DNA of 64,000 nt. It comes from Chitinophaga sp. sic0106 (lineage in GTDB: Bacteria > Bacteroidota > Bacteroidia > Chitinophagales > Chitinophagaceae). A model generated the notes under the pieces. It searched no databases. It was given only the letters and a program-made list of their open reading frames with translations, and was not told the origin of the DNA. This document shows, one piece after another, positions 41,916-52,300 of the stretch; the stretch's first letter is position 1; each line of letters opens with the position of its first letter. The DNA is taken from assembly GCF_019219075.1 (NCBI RefSeq), contig NZ_JAHUWJ010000005.1:1-64000 (forward strand), written 5' to 3'. Position numbers and translations under genes: made by a program.

Positions 41916-44900
41916 ATGTTGAAGAAATTCCGGCCACTACTTTTTTGCCTGATCCTGCTTTTGCCATCCCTGGTGGTACACGCGGCCAACCAGGATCTGC
42001 TCGACAAAAAAATTACGATTCAGCTGCGCGATGTGCTGCTGAAAGATGCCCTGGAAAAAATAAGTTCCATCGCAGAAGTATCCTTTGTATATACCAGCAA
42101 CGATGCACTCAGCGCAAACAAAGTAACCGTAACGGCCACCAATGAAAAGGTAGGAGTCCTGCTGCATAAGCTGTTGTCGCCCTATTCTCTTTCCTTCAGT
42201 GTCATGTATGATCGCATTGTTATCCGAAAAGAAAATCACAGCAAAGATATTCCGGCAAAACTCAGTGGATCGCTCTGGCAGATACAGCCCCGCACCACGG
42301 ATATATACGGCCTGGTAACAGACATTAAACAAATTGCAATACCTGGTGTGACGGTGCTGATCAAAGGAACTTCCAAAGGTACTACCACCAACGATAAAGG
42401 GGAGTTTGAATTGAAAAAGGTTCCTGCTGATGCCGTGCTGGTACTGAATTTTACAGGTTTTAAAACAGAGGAGATACCAGTGTCGCAATTCAGCAATGGC
42501 CTTAAAAGTATCACCCTCAAAGAAAAACCTACTCACCTGCAGGAAGTAATCGTTACAGGATTTCAGAGTATCGATAAAAGTAAATTCTCCGGTGCCGCTA
42601 CCCGCCTCAAAGCAGAGGATGTGAAAATTGATGGCCTCACAGACGTAAGCCGGATGCTCGAAGGTCGCGTAGCCGGCGTTGCCATTCAAAACGTTTCCGG
42701 CACTTTCGGTACCGCCCCTAAAGTGCGTGTACGTGGTGCCACTTCCATAAATGGTGATAATAAGCCCCTCTGGGTAGTAGATGGCGTAGTGCTGGAAGAT
42801 GTGGTGAATATCAGCAATGATCAACTCTCCAGCGGTGATCCTACCACGCTGCTGGGCTCTGCCGTTGCCGGCCTCAACTCTAATGATATCGAAAGTTTTG
42901 ATATCCTGAAAGATGCTGCCGCCACTGCGTTGTACGGTGCCCGTGCCATGAACGGGGTAGTAGTGATCACCACTAAAAAAGGTAAATCCGGCCGCCCCAT
43001 TGTAGCCTACAGCGGTAACTTCAGCACGCAGCTGAAACCGCAGTACGGTGATTTCAATATCATGAACTCTGCCCAACAAATGTCCGTACTCGCAGAACTG
43101 GAAAGAAAAGGTATCCTTACCTCCGACATCCTTTCCCGTGCGGATAATGGCGTGTTCGGCAAACTCTACGAACGCCTCAACGCGGATGATAAAGGTGAGT
43201 TTCCCCTGGAAAATACACCCGAAGCCAGAAAGCAGTTTCTGCTCCGCTACGCCAATGCCAATACGGACTGGTTCGACCTGCTCTTTCGCAATAACTTTGT
43301 ACAGGAGCACTCCCTGAGCATCTCCACCGGTAACGAAAAATCACAATCTTACTTTTCTACCAGCTACTACAGCGATAATGGCTGGACGCTGGCAGACAAG
43401 GTAAACCGCTATACGCTTAATTATCGCAATACCTATAAACTCTCTAACCGCCTCACCACCAACTTTTCTACACTCGCTTCCGTGCGTCAGCAGAAAGCAC
43501 CTGGTGCGCTGAGCCGCAGTAGTAACCCTGTAGAAGGTAAATACGACCGCGATTTCGATATCAACCCTTTCAGCTACTCCCTCAATACCAGCCGTACACT
43601 CACCGCCTATGATGAAAACGGGGAACTGGAATATTTCAGGAGAAACTATGCGCCGTTCAACATCATCAATGAACTGGGCAGCAACTACCTCAACCTGAAT
43701 ATGATGGACCTGCGCCTGCAGGGCGACCTCGCCTGGCAGCTGACCAATAACATCCGCTATGAATTCACCGGCGCCATACGCTATGTGAAGTCCAGCCGCG
43801 AACATAATATCACCGAAAATTCCAACATGGCCGGCGCTTACCGTGCCAACGACAACGCTACCATTGCAGCCAGAAACCGTTTCCTGTACACGGACCCGGA
43901 TAATCCTGATGCAGAACCCGTGGTGGTATTGCCTTACGGCGGTTTCTACAACCGCACCGAAGATCAGCTGATCAACTACGATTTCAGAAATGGACTGAAC
44001 TATAGCGATACCTTTAATACCAAACACCAGCTGAATGTGCTGGTAGGGCAGCAGGTGAAAGCGGCCGACAGACAAGCAGCCTCCAATACCGGCTATGGCT
44101 ACCAATATGATAACGGCGGGGTGCCTTTCGTGGATTATAAGATACTGAAGCAAACCATCGAGAGCAACTTTCCTTACTACAGCATGGGCCGCGATTTTGA
44201 CCGCTTTGCTGCTTTTTATGCTACCGCTACCTACGCGTATAATCATAAATACAACGCAACAGTTACCGGTCGCTACGATGGTTCCAACAGACTGGGTATT
44301 TCCCGCAAGGCACGCTGGCTGCCTACGTATAGCGGCGCCGTGTCCTGGAACATGGAACAGGAGCCATTCCTGCAAAAATTCAATCACCTCGATTACCTGA
44401 CGCTGCGCGCGAGCTATGGCCTCACGGCCAGCATGGGCCCTGCTACCAATTCCAATATTGTATTTCAGACCGTGAATACACGCCGCCCACACCTCACCGA
44501 AGTGGAGTCCGTGATTCAGCTGGCACACCTGCAAAACGATGACCTTACCTGGGAAAAATTATATACTACCAACCTCGGAGTCGACGGAGGTATGTTCAAT
44601 GGCCGCATCAACTGGGCCATCGACGCATATACCCGTAAGAGCTTCGACCTCATCAGCAAAATCAAGACATCCGGTATTGGCGGCGAACTCTATAAAGCCG
44701 CCAACTACGCGGATATGGACTCTAAAGGCCTGGAAGTAATGATAGGCGGGGAGCCCATCCGAAAAAAAGACTTCAGCTGGAGAACCAATCTCACCTTCGG
44801 TTACAACACCAACAAAATTACCAATGCTAAAAACATTCCTGCCATTTTCGACCTCGTAGTGGCAGAAGGAGGTAACATTGAAGGCTACCCGGTGCGCAGC

Positions 44901-45551
44901 CTGTTTGCGCTCAAATATGAAGACCTCACACATTACGAAGGGGTACCTGAGTTTATTAATGAGAAAGGAGAGCTCGACAAAAACGTGAACCTGCAGGACC
45001 TTAAAACAGGCCACCTGGTATATATGGGACCGGTAGATCCACCGGTAACGGGCGGTGTATCCAATACCTTCCGCTATAAAAATCTCTCTTTAAATGTATT
45101 TGTGACTTACCAGGCAGGTAATAAAATCCGCCTGGCGCCTGCATTTAAAACCGCTTACTCCGACCTGGACGCCATGCCTAAAGAATTCTATAACAGATGG
45201 GCTATGCCGGGAGAAGAAGGTAAAACCGTGATTCCATCTATCCTTGATGTGTTTGAGCAGAGCATGATCTGGGGCAGCTATCCATACAATAACTATAACT
45301 ACTCTACGGAGCGTGTAGCCAGCGGTGATTTTGTGCGACTGAAAACTGTTTCGCTGACCTATGCCTTGCCAGCTGCCAAAGCAAAATGGATTGGCTTCAA
45401 CAGCCTGTCCTTCACAGGTGCGGCCATCAACCCATGGCTCATTTATGCGGATGAAAAACTGCAGGGCCAGGACCCGGAATTTTTCAACTCCGGTGGTGTG
45501 GCACAGCCTATTCAGAAACAGTTCACTTTCTCCATTAAAGCAGGCCTCTAA
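41916..45551 (+). CDS. SusC/RagA-family TonB-dependent transducer (locus 3)
   Basis: A 1211-residue outer-membrane transporter. It has a signal peptide (about 1-24, ending VVHAANQ), an STN domain (about 30-110, DVLLKDALEKISSIAEVSFVY), a carboxypeptidase-regulatory-like domain (about 127-205, YGLVTDIKQIAIPGVTVLIKG), the plug with VRVRGATSINGDNKPLWVVDGVVL and ILKDAAATALYGARAMNGVVVI, then a long barrel. It is the transducer for the FecR and sigma factor upstream. It is followed after 5 bases by susD and by an HExxH lipoprotein, an arrangement known as a substrate-import locus with zinc metallohydrolase. The substrate may be a peptide or another small molecule, but this is inference. Confidence 0.94.
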   Translation: MLKKFRPLLFCLILLLPSLVVHAANQDLLDKKITIQLRDVLLKDALEKISSIAEVSFVYTSNDALSANKVTVTATNEKVGVLLHKLLSPYSLSFSVMYDRIVIRKENHSKDIPAKLSGSLWQIQPRTTDIYGLVTDIKQIAIPGVTVLIKGTSKGTTTNDKGEFELKKVPADAVLVLNFTGFKTEEIPVSQFSNGLKSITLKEKPTHLQEVIVTGFQSIDKSKFSGAATRLKAEDVKIDGLTDVSRMLEGRVAGVAIQNVSGTFGTAPKVRVRGATSINGDNKPLWVVDGVVLEDVVNISNDQLSSGDPTTLLGSAVAGLNSNDIESFDILKDAAATALYGARAMNGVVVITTKKGKSGRPIVAYSGNFSTQLKPQYGDFNIMNSAQQMSVLAELERKGILTSDILSRADNGVFGKLYERLNADDKGEFPLENTPEARKQFLLRYANANTDWFDLLFRNNFVQEHSLSISTGNEKSQSYFSTSYYSDNGWTLADKVNRYTLNYRNTYKLSNRLTTNFSTLASVRQQKAPGALSRSSNPVEGKYDRDFDINPFSYSLNTSRTLTAYDENGELEYFRRNYAPFNIINELGSNYLNLNMMDLRLQGDLAWQLTNNIRYEFTGAIRYVKSSREHNITENSNMAGAYRANDNATIAARNRFLYTDPDNPDAEPVVVLPYGGFYNRTEDQLINYDFRNGLNYSDTFNTKHQLNVLVGQQVKAADRQAASNTGYGYQYDNGGVPFVDYKILKQTIESNFPYYSMGRDFDRFAAFYATATYAYNHKYNATVTGRYDGSNRLGISRKARWLPTYSGAVSWNMEQEPFLQKFNHLDYLTLRASYGLTASMGPATNSNIVFQTVNTRRPHLTEVESVIQLAHLQNDDLTWEKLYTTNLGVDGGMFNGRINWAIDAYTRKSFDLISKIKTSGIGGELYKAANYADMDSKGLEVMIGGEPIRKKDFSWRTNLTFGYNTNKITNAKNIPAIFDLVVAEGGNIEGYPVRSLFALKYEDLTHYEGVPEFINEKGELDKNVNLQDLKTGHLVYMGPVDPPVTGGVSNTFRYKNLSLNVFVTYQAGNKIRLAPAFKTAYSDLDAMPKEFYNRWAMPGEEGKTVIPSILDVFEQSMIWGSYPYNNYNYSTERVASGDFVRLKTVSLTYALPAAKAKWIGFNSLSFTGAAINPWLIYADEKLQGQDPEFFNSGGVAQPIQKQFTFSIKAGL

Positions 45552-45556
45552 ACATT

Positions 45557-47032
45557 ATGACTATGAATCTGAAACCTACTATATATAAACGTGCAGCCGT
45601 AGCCGTAACAGTTGCTTTACTGCTCACTACCGGCTGTACCAAATTCCTGGAACAACAACCGGACAGCACCTGGACGGCACTCGATACACCACAAAAAGTT
45701 GCAAAGCTGCTGGGTACCGCCTATCCGCAATCCAGCTATATCGTGATGTGTGAGTCGAAATCAGATAATGTGGCAGACAAAGGTATAGGAGAGTCTGAGC
45801 GCCCCAACAGCGATTCCTACCTTTTCCAGGATGTGCAATCCATTGAAGAGGATTCCCCGGAAGCTTACTGGGCTGCTTCCTACACGGCCATTGCAGCGGC
45901 CAACCAGGCACTGAAAGCCTGCGCGGAAGCTGCTGACAGCACCCTTTATTCGGCGCAGAAAGGAGAGGCCCTTGTAGCAAGAGCGTACGCACACTTTATG
46001 CTCGTCAATATCTTCTCCCATATATATGACCCGGCTACAGCAGCCAGCAACCCGGGAATACCGTATGTAACCGAGCCGGAAACAGTTGTGCATAAGCAAT
46101 ATGAAAGAAAGACGGTAGCATATGTGTATGAGATGATTGAAAAAGACCTGTTGGCCGGGCTGCCGCTTATCCAGGATGAAGCGTATACGGTAGACCGTTA
46201 TCATTTCAATCGCCTGGCGGCCTATGCTTTTGCGACGCGCTTCTATCTCTTTAAAAAAGATTATCAGAAAGTGCTTTATTATGCTGAGCAGGCATTCCCC
46301 GGTGATCAGCTGAGCCTGCACATGCGCCCCTGGAATTCGAAGTATAATAATATGTCGCCCGCTCAAATCCGCGACCTGTACGCCAACGCTGCCGAAGACG
46401 CCAACCTGTTGATTGTGGAAACCAAATCCCTCGCAGGCAGGTACATGGGCCGCTATCGGTACGACCTGTCGTTTGCCAAAGAAGTGGAGATACTCGGCAA
46501 CAACATAACCGGTGGGCGATGGGCTTACCCGGTGTACTATTATGGTAACCAGGACTACTTCGTGCCTAAAAATACCGAATACTTCGTTAAAAATTCCGTG
46601 AACGCTACCATAGGCCAGCCATATGTCATGAACGTGCTGTTTACCACAGAAGAAGTGATGTTTAACAGGGCAGAAGCCAATGCCTGGCTGGGTAATTACA
46701 CGGAGGTCCTGAAAGATCTCAACCTGTTTGCCAGCAAACGCATCACCAATTACAACGCTGCTACACACGCGATCACGATGGCGCGCATGCAAAACCGTTA
46801 TGGTACTGCCGATCAGCGGATCGCCAGCCTGGAAACTATCCTCAGCTTCAAAAGAGCCGAGTATGTGCAGGAAGGTATGCGCTGGTTTGATATGCTACGC
46901 TATGGTATGACAGTAACGCATACACGCATTAACGGGGCTGACCTGGTGCTTAAACCCGGTGATGACCAATGCACCTTTCAGCTGCCGCAATCTGTTGCCA
47001 ACAGCGGGCTGGAACTAAACCCGAGAAAATAA
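45557..47032 (+). CDS. SusD/RagB-family surface lipoprotein (locus 3)
   Basis: A 491-residue lipoprotein with lipobox TTGC (cysteine near residue 27, TTGCTKFLEQQPDSTW). SusD-like features are GEALVARAYAHFMLVNIFSHIYDP (about 133-156) and, near the C-terminus, LETILSFKRAEYVQEGMRWFDMLRYG. It pairs with the preceding SusC and is tightly linked to it. The locus lacks glycoside hydrolases. Confidence 0.93.
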   Translation: MTMNLKPTIYKRAAVAVTVALLLTTGCTKFLEQQPDSTWTALDTPQKVAKLLGTAYPQSSYIVMCESKSDNVADKGIGESERPNSDSYLFQDVQSIEEDSPEAYWAASYTAIAAANQALKACAEAADSTLYSAQKGEALVARAYAHFMLVNIFSHIYDPATAASNPGIPYVTEPETVVHKQYERKTVAYVYEMIEKDLLAGLPLIQDEAYTVDRYHFNRLAAYAFATRFYLFKKDYQKVLYYAEQAFPGDQLSLHMRPWNSKYNNMSPAQIRDLYANAAEDANLLIVETKSLAGRYMGRYRYDLSFAKEVEILGNNITGGRWAYPVYYYGNQDYFVPKNTEYFVKNSVNATIGQPYVMNVLFTTEEVMFNRAEANAWLGNYTEVLKDLNLFASKRITNYNAATHAITMARMQNRYGTADQRIASLETILSFKRAEYVQEGMRWFDMLRYGMTVTHTRINGADLVLKPGDDQCTFQLPQSVANSGLELNPRK

Positions 47033-47060
47033 TTTCTGTATCAACCAATATCTCTTGACT

Positions 47061-47969
47061 ATGTTGAAAATCAAATGGCTCCTCCTGATACTTTCAATTT
47101 GCTGCATGATGAGCTGCAGCAAAGAGGATGATATGGAACTGGTAGCGGATATACCGGGCCTCGGTGGCGACACCTGGAAGCCCGGCCCACTGGATAAATA
47201 CCTCTACGACACCCTCACCGTTCCGTTTAACATCGCCGTGAAATACAAATGGGATCAGTTTGAGTTTGAAGTAAACAAAACACTGGTGCCGCCTAAAGAA
47301 GAAAAAATCATTCCGGCTATCGATGCTATCCGTAAAGTGTGGATTAACCCTTACATCGCGGAAGCAGATTCATTATTCTTTATCAAGTACTGTCCCAAGT
47401 TCCTGATTCTTTCCGGGAGCGCCAGCTGGAACAGTAACGGGACTATCACCCTCGGTACTGCCGAAGGGGGCCGCAAGGTAGTACTCTATGTGCTGAATGA
47501 GTTTCGCATCAAAGGCATGCCGGGCTATAAGTTCTCTGACTCTTCCACAGTAAAACAAATGTTCCATGTGATCGAACACGAGTTCGGACACATCCTGCAT
47601 CAGAACATCATGTACCCGGTAGAATACAAACGGATTAATCCGGGCTTGTACACGGGCAACTGGAACAATATTTCCGATGCGGAAGCCAATCGCGATGGCT
47701 TTGTGACCGCCTATGCCATGAGTGGTTTTGATGATGATTTTGTGGAGATGATAGCCATCATGCTGGTAGAGGGCAAGTCCGGGTTTGATAAAATCGTTAA
47801 CAGCATCCCTGCCGGCAGTAGTGTGAACGGGACGTCACAGGCAGCAGCCAAAGCCTATCTACGTGCCAAAGAGGCGATGGTAGTCAACTACTTCAACAAG
47901 GTATGGAACATCGACTTCTATAGTCTGCAATCACGTACCAGAACCGAAATCGAAAAATTACTCTACTAA
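47061..47969 (+). CDS. SusCD-associated zinc metallohydrolase lipoprotein (HExxH)
   Basis: A 302-residue lipoprotein with lipobox MMSC (Cys19). The zinc motif HEFGH is at residues 173-177 (VIEHEFGHILHQN), followed by a downstream acidic/His region (WNNISDAEANRDGFVTAYA) that may supply the third ligand. This matches the group of putative zinc-binding metallopeptidase lipoproteins found next to SusCD pairs (TIGR04549 type). The start at ATG 47061 is chosen over a TTG two codons earlier. It is expected on the cell surface, cleaving or processing the substrate imported by SusCD. Confidence 0.87.
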   Translation: MLKIKWLLLILSICCMMSCSKEDDMELVADIPGLGGDTWKPGPLDKYLYDTLTVPFNIAVKYKWDQFEFEVNKTLVPPKEEKIIPAIDAIRKVWINPYIAEADSLFFIKYCPKFLILSGSASWNSNGTITLGTAEGGRKVVLYVLNEFRIKGMPGYKFSDSSTVKQMFHVIEHEFGHILHQNIMYPVEYKRINPGLYTGNWNNISDAEANRDGFVTAYAMSGFDDDFVEMIAIMLVEGKSGFDKIVNSIPAGSSVNGTSQAAAKAYLRAKEAMVVNYFNKVWNIDFYSLQSRTRTEIEKLLY

Positions 47970-47979
47970 ATCGCAGCAG

Positions 47980-49272
47980 ATGAAAAAAATTATTTACAGC
48001 CTGTTAATAGGAATGATAGCCCTCTCTGCTTGTAAGAAGGAAATGGACCCGGTGTTTCATGAGTCCATCGATCAGCGGCTGAAAGATACGCTGGACAACT
48101 ATCAGCGCATCCTGATGACTGCGGAATTCGGCTGGAACACGCTGGTATTCCCGCTGCAGGGCGGCGCTTATAGTTTCTACATGAAGTTTACGGACAGCAA
48201 CCGTGTGCAGATGTTTGCAGACTTTTCCCTGGAAAGCAGCAACCAGATGCAGGAGAGCAGCTGGCGTTTGAAAGCCCTGCAACAGCCAAGCCTGTTGTTT
48301 GATACGTATTCTTACCTCCATGAGCTGAGTGATCCGGATGGGAGTGTAAATGGTGGGATTGATGGTGCCGGTCTGCAATCCGATTTTGAATTCGCGTTCG
48401 ACGGGGTGTATGGCGATACCGTTAAGCTGCGGGGCCGCTTCAACCACACCACCGCCTATATGGTAAAGGCTACCCGGGCCGATCAGGATGCACATTATGC
48501 ACAGCAGGTACAGCGCACGTTTGACCGCATCGGTTCCCTGCAAACTTTCTTTGCGCGCTTATCATCTTCCGAAACAAAATGTGACCTGCAGGTAGATGTT
48601 GCCAGTCACCGCATGCTCATTGGATGGGAAGAAGCAGGCAAATACAAAATATTTACCAGCAACTACTACTATACCACCAACGGTATAGGCCTGGCTAATC
48701 CGTATGCAGATACGGTTAAACTGCCGTTTACCAAACTGGATGGCGCCACCTGGAATAATGGTACCCTCAGCTGTAACATAGACGGTAAATCCGCCACGAT
48801 TGCAGAAACCGTACTGCCGTTACAGGTAGACACTGCCGCCCCACGTAAATGGTACAACGAAGCACTGGAAGCGGGCGACTACTGGCAAACCTTTAATGGC
48901 TGGCATATCAATGGGGTAGAGGATGCCTATAACGTGCATAGCACTTCCCGCTATTATTCGTTTGGCTACTGGCCGCAGTATGAAGAGGATATTGACCTGC
49001 TGCCTTGGATCGTGGTAAATGCTGCCGGCACCGGCTTAACCTATTCCTATGGAGTTGGCTTCGACGGCCCTCCGCGGTTCGACGCAAACGGATTCCTTTA
49101 CTTCTCCATTTATGGAGAATTAGGAACACGCCCAAGTCCTTTCACACCTGTAGCCAATACCCTCAACAAGTTTGCAGATCCCGGCGGCTACTACCTGGTG
49201 AAGTTTGCCGAAAAAGTCTATTACATGGTCAGCGCTACTACGGGTAAATCCTGGATAGCCTGGTACAGATAA
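47980..49272 (+). CDS. DUF4302 family lipoprotein
   Basis: A 430-residue lipoprotein (lipobox LSAC, Cys18). The N-terminal helix with DQRLKDTLDNYQRILMTAEFGWNTLVFP and the following GGAYSFYMKFTDSNRVQMFADF are characteristic of the DUF4302 family, often encoded with SusCD and the HExxH lipoprotein. The role is not known, but surface location next to the uptake complex is likely. The start is 10 bases after the metallohydrolase gene, and the next gene follows 29 bases after the stop. Confidence 0.85.
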   Translation: MKKIIYSLLIGMIALSACKKEMDPVFHESIDQRLKDTLDNYQRILMTAEFGWNTLVFPLQGGAYSFYMKFTDSNRVQMFADFSLESSNQMQESSWRLKALQQPSLLFDTYSYLHELSDPDGSVNGGIDGAGLQSDFEFAFDGVYGDTVKLRGRFNHTTAYMVKATRADQDAHYAQQVQRTFDRIGSLQTFFARLSSSETKCDLQVDVASHRMLIGWEEAGKYKIFTSNYYYTTNGIGLANPYADTVKLPFTKLDGATWNNGTLSCNIDGKSATIAETVLPLQVDTAAPRKWYNEALEAGDYWQTFNGWHINGVEDAYNVHSTSRYYSFGYWPQYEEDIDLLPWIVVNAAGTGLTYSYGVGFDGPPRFDANGFLYFSIYGELGTRPSPFTPVANTLNKFADPGGYYLVKFAEKVYYMVSATTGKSWIAWYR

Positions 49273-49301
49273 TTGTATTGCGAATTCCCAAACAAAATGA
49301 A

Positions 49302-52300
49302 ATGAAAAAATTTACGCTAATTCTCCTGAGCATCTTCCTGCTGCTGATAGCCCCCCGGCTATCGGCGCAGGTCGATATTCGTATAGGGAACAACACCACG
49401 GGGAACGGTGCCACCACCTACCCCTGTCCCTTGCAGGACCGCTATGAAGGCTCCAAAGCCCAGTACCTGTACCTGGCTTCGGAACTGCATGCCGCCGGCA
49501 TGCAGGCCGGTTATATCAGCGGGGTCAAGTTCTTTGTAATTTCCATGGGAACGGCCGGCCTCATCGAAGGCTATTCCATTAAGATGGGAGCTACCAGTAT
49601 AGCTACACTCGATGCTACCTCCTGGCTGCCCACTTCGTTTATTGGTCGCACCGGCGCCGATTACACGCCCATAGCCGGTTGGAATAACTTCGCGTTTCCC
49701 TCCGGTTTTTTCTGGAATGGTACCGACAACGTGGTACTGGAAATGTGTAACGGCGAGAGTGTATTGTCTCCCGGTGTTACCTACACCAACAATCCTGTTG
49801 TAGGATGGACCACCGGGCTGCCTTTCAATGCCACTCATACCTACCGGATCGATAACATAGCCGATCTGTGTGCTACCACCACTACCACGAATACGGGCAC
49901 CATGACTACCCGGCCGGATGTGACCTTCAGCTGGACGCCTGCCACTGCATGTACAGGCGCGCCCACCGCAGGCACCGCCACTGCCAGTGTGTCCAGCACC
50001 TGTGCTGCTACCGGCTTTAGTCTCACTTTGAGCGGCGGTACAGTAGCTACCGGTATCAAATACCAATGGCAAAGTTCTACAGATGGTACCACCTGGAACA
50101 ACATGCCCAATGATACCCTGTCCACCATCACCACCACACAAATGGTGACCAGCAGCTACCGCTGCGTAGTAACCTGCGAAGGTTCCGCGCTCAGCGACAA
50201 TTCAACTCCTGTGCAGGTAACCAGTCCGGCATTGGTAACGGGCGATTACACCATCAACCAAAACGCCCCTGCCGGCGGACGTAACTTCCAATCCTTCAAC
50301 GACGCCTACAACTACATTAAATGCGGTATCAGCGGTCCCGTAAGATTTGAAGTAGTGGCCGGAAGCGGTACCTACAACGAACAGCTGATGTTTACACCTG
50401 TTCCCGGCGCCTCCGCCACCAATACTATTACTTTTTACGGTCATGGCAGCGATACGCTGACTTTTGCAGGTACAACTTCCAGCCGTGCCATCATAAAACT
50501 GGATAATGCAGACTATTTTACTTTCAAAGACCTGGTGCTGAAAACCACCGGTACCTACGGATGGGGTTTCCATCTGCAAAACGATGCGGACAACAATACC
50601 ATCAACGGCTGTACGCTGGTGATTGATACCGCCGCTACCAGCACCAATTTCGCGGGTATCGTTATTACCACCTCCAATACCTCCGCCACTACTACCGGCG
50701 ATAATTCTGTTGACACACTGAACATCATTAATAACACCATCATTGGTGGATATTATAGCATCACTTCTATGGGTGGCGCCACCATTCCAAACCTGGACAT
50801 CAATATTAAAAACAATAAGCTCCGGGATTTCTATCAGTATGGCATTTACTTCAATGGCAACTCCCGGCTTACCGTGGAGGATAATATCATCAGCAGACCG
50901 GTGCGCCGCGTCACTACTACGTTTTATGGTATATATGCCACGGGGATGAATACACGCTGTTTGATTACATCCAACCGGATCACCAATCCGTTTGGTGCCA
51001 ATCCTACCAGCACCTCATCCGCATATGGTATTTACTTTACCAACCTGGATGCCTATGCCGGGCTGGAAAATACTATTTCCAACAACCTGATGTATAAATA
51101 CAGCGGTGTAGGAAATGCCTATGGTATTTACCTCAGCGATGCACATAACAACTGGTATTATCATAACACTATTTCCATTGATGGAGCTGCTACCGCCACT
51201 ACTACGTATAACCACTACGGTATTTACGTAGGCACCAAATCGGATGGCAATCAGTTTTTCAATAACCTCGTATCTGTCACCAGGAGCGGGGGAGGAAATA
51301 AGTATGGTATTTATTTTAATACCACTACCAGCCTGGTTACCGGAAATAATAACATCTATTACAACGGCGCCAGTGACGGCAATAACTATGTAGGTTACTG
51401 GGGTGCCGCAAAAGCGCTGCTGGCCGACTGGCAGGCAGCAGCTGCCATGGATACCAACTCCTATGTGACCAATCCTATATTCAGGGATACTCTTAATGGA
51501 GACTTTACACCAAACAATGCTTCTGTTAATAACCTGGGCACACCGATATCACTCGTAACGGTGGATATCCTGGACGTACCGCGCAGCACCACCACTCCTG
51601 ATATTGGTGCGTATGAGTTTACACCGCCACCATGTGCGGTGCCGCCAACGCCCGGTATTTCCGTGGTAGATAAAACGCCGGTATGTTTTGATAACAAGGT
51701 GTCGCTCTCCCTTCAGGGGAATACTATAGGCGATACCCAAACCTACCAATGGCAAACCGCTACTGATGCCGCAGGGCCGTTTACCAACCTGGGCGCTGCC
51801 CTTACCAATCCGGATACGATTATCGCCATGACGGCTACCACCTGGTTCCGCGCTGCAGTTACCTGCTCCGGTAATACAGCGTATTCCACGCCGGTATTGG
51901 TTACCGTAAATCCGGCACTCGCCGCCGGTCGTTATTCGATTGATAAATCGCAGCCAGCCAGTGCTACCAACTTCATCAGCTTCAATGCTGCAAAAGAAGC
52001 CATGGCATGTGGTATCGCCGGATCAGTAGTGTTTGATGTGGTTGCCGGCACCGGACCGTATGTAGAGCAGCTGATCCTGGATTCTATTCCGGGCGTATCT
52101 GCTACCAGCACCATCACGTTTAACGGTAATGGCAACACGATCTCCTTTACCGGACAAACCAGTGACGACAGAGCCACGATTAAACTACGTGGGCTCGATC
52201 ACGTTACCTTCGACAGCCTGATCGTGGATGCCCGTGGAACTACCTATGGTTATGGATTCCAGCTGTATAATAATGCGGACAGCATTACTATCAGCCGCTG

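Noticed and set aside
41937..43310. A 457-codon minus-strand open frame
   Set aside because: It lies wholly inside susC of locus 3 in antisense. The translation has no recognisable domain and biased composition typical of a shadow frame.
43341..44534. A 397-codon minus-strand open frame
   Set aside because: Antisense shadow of the same susC; no start signal or family pattern.
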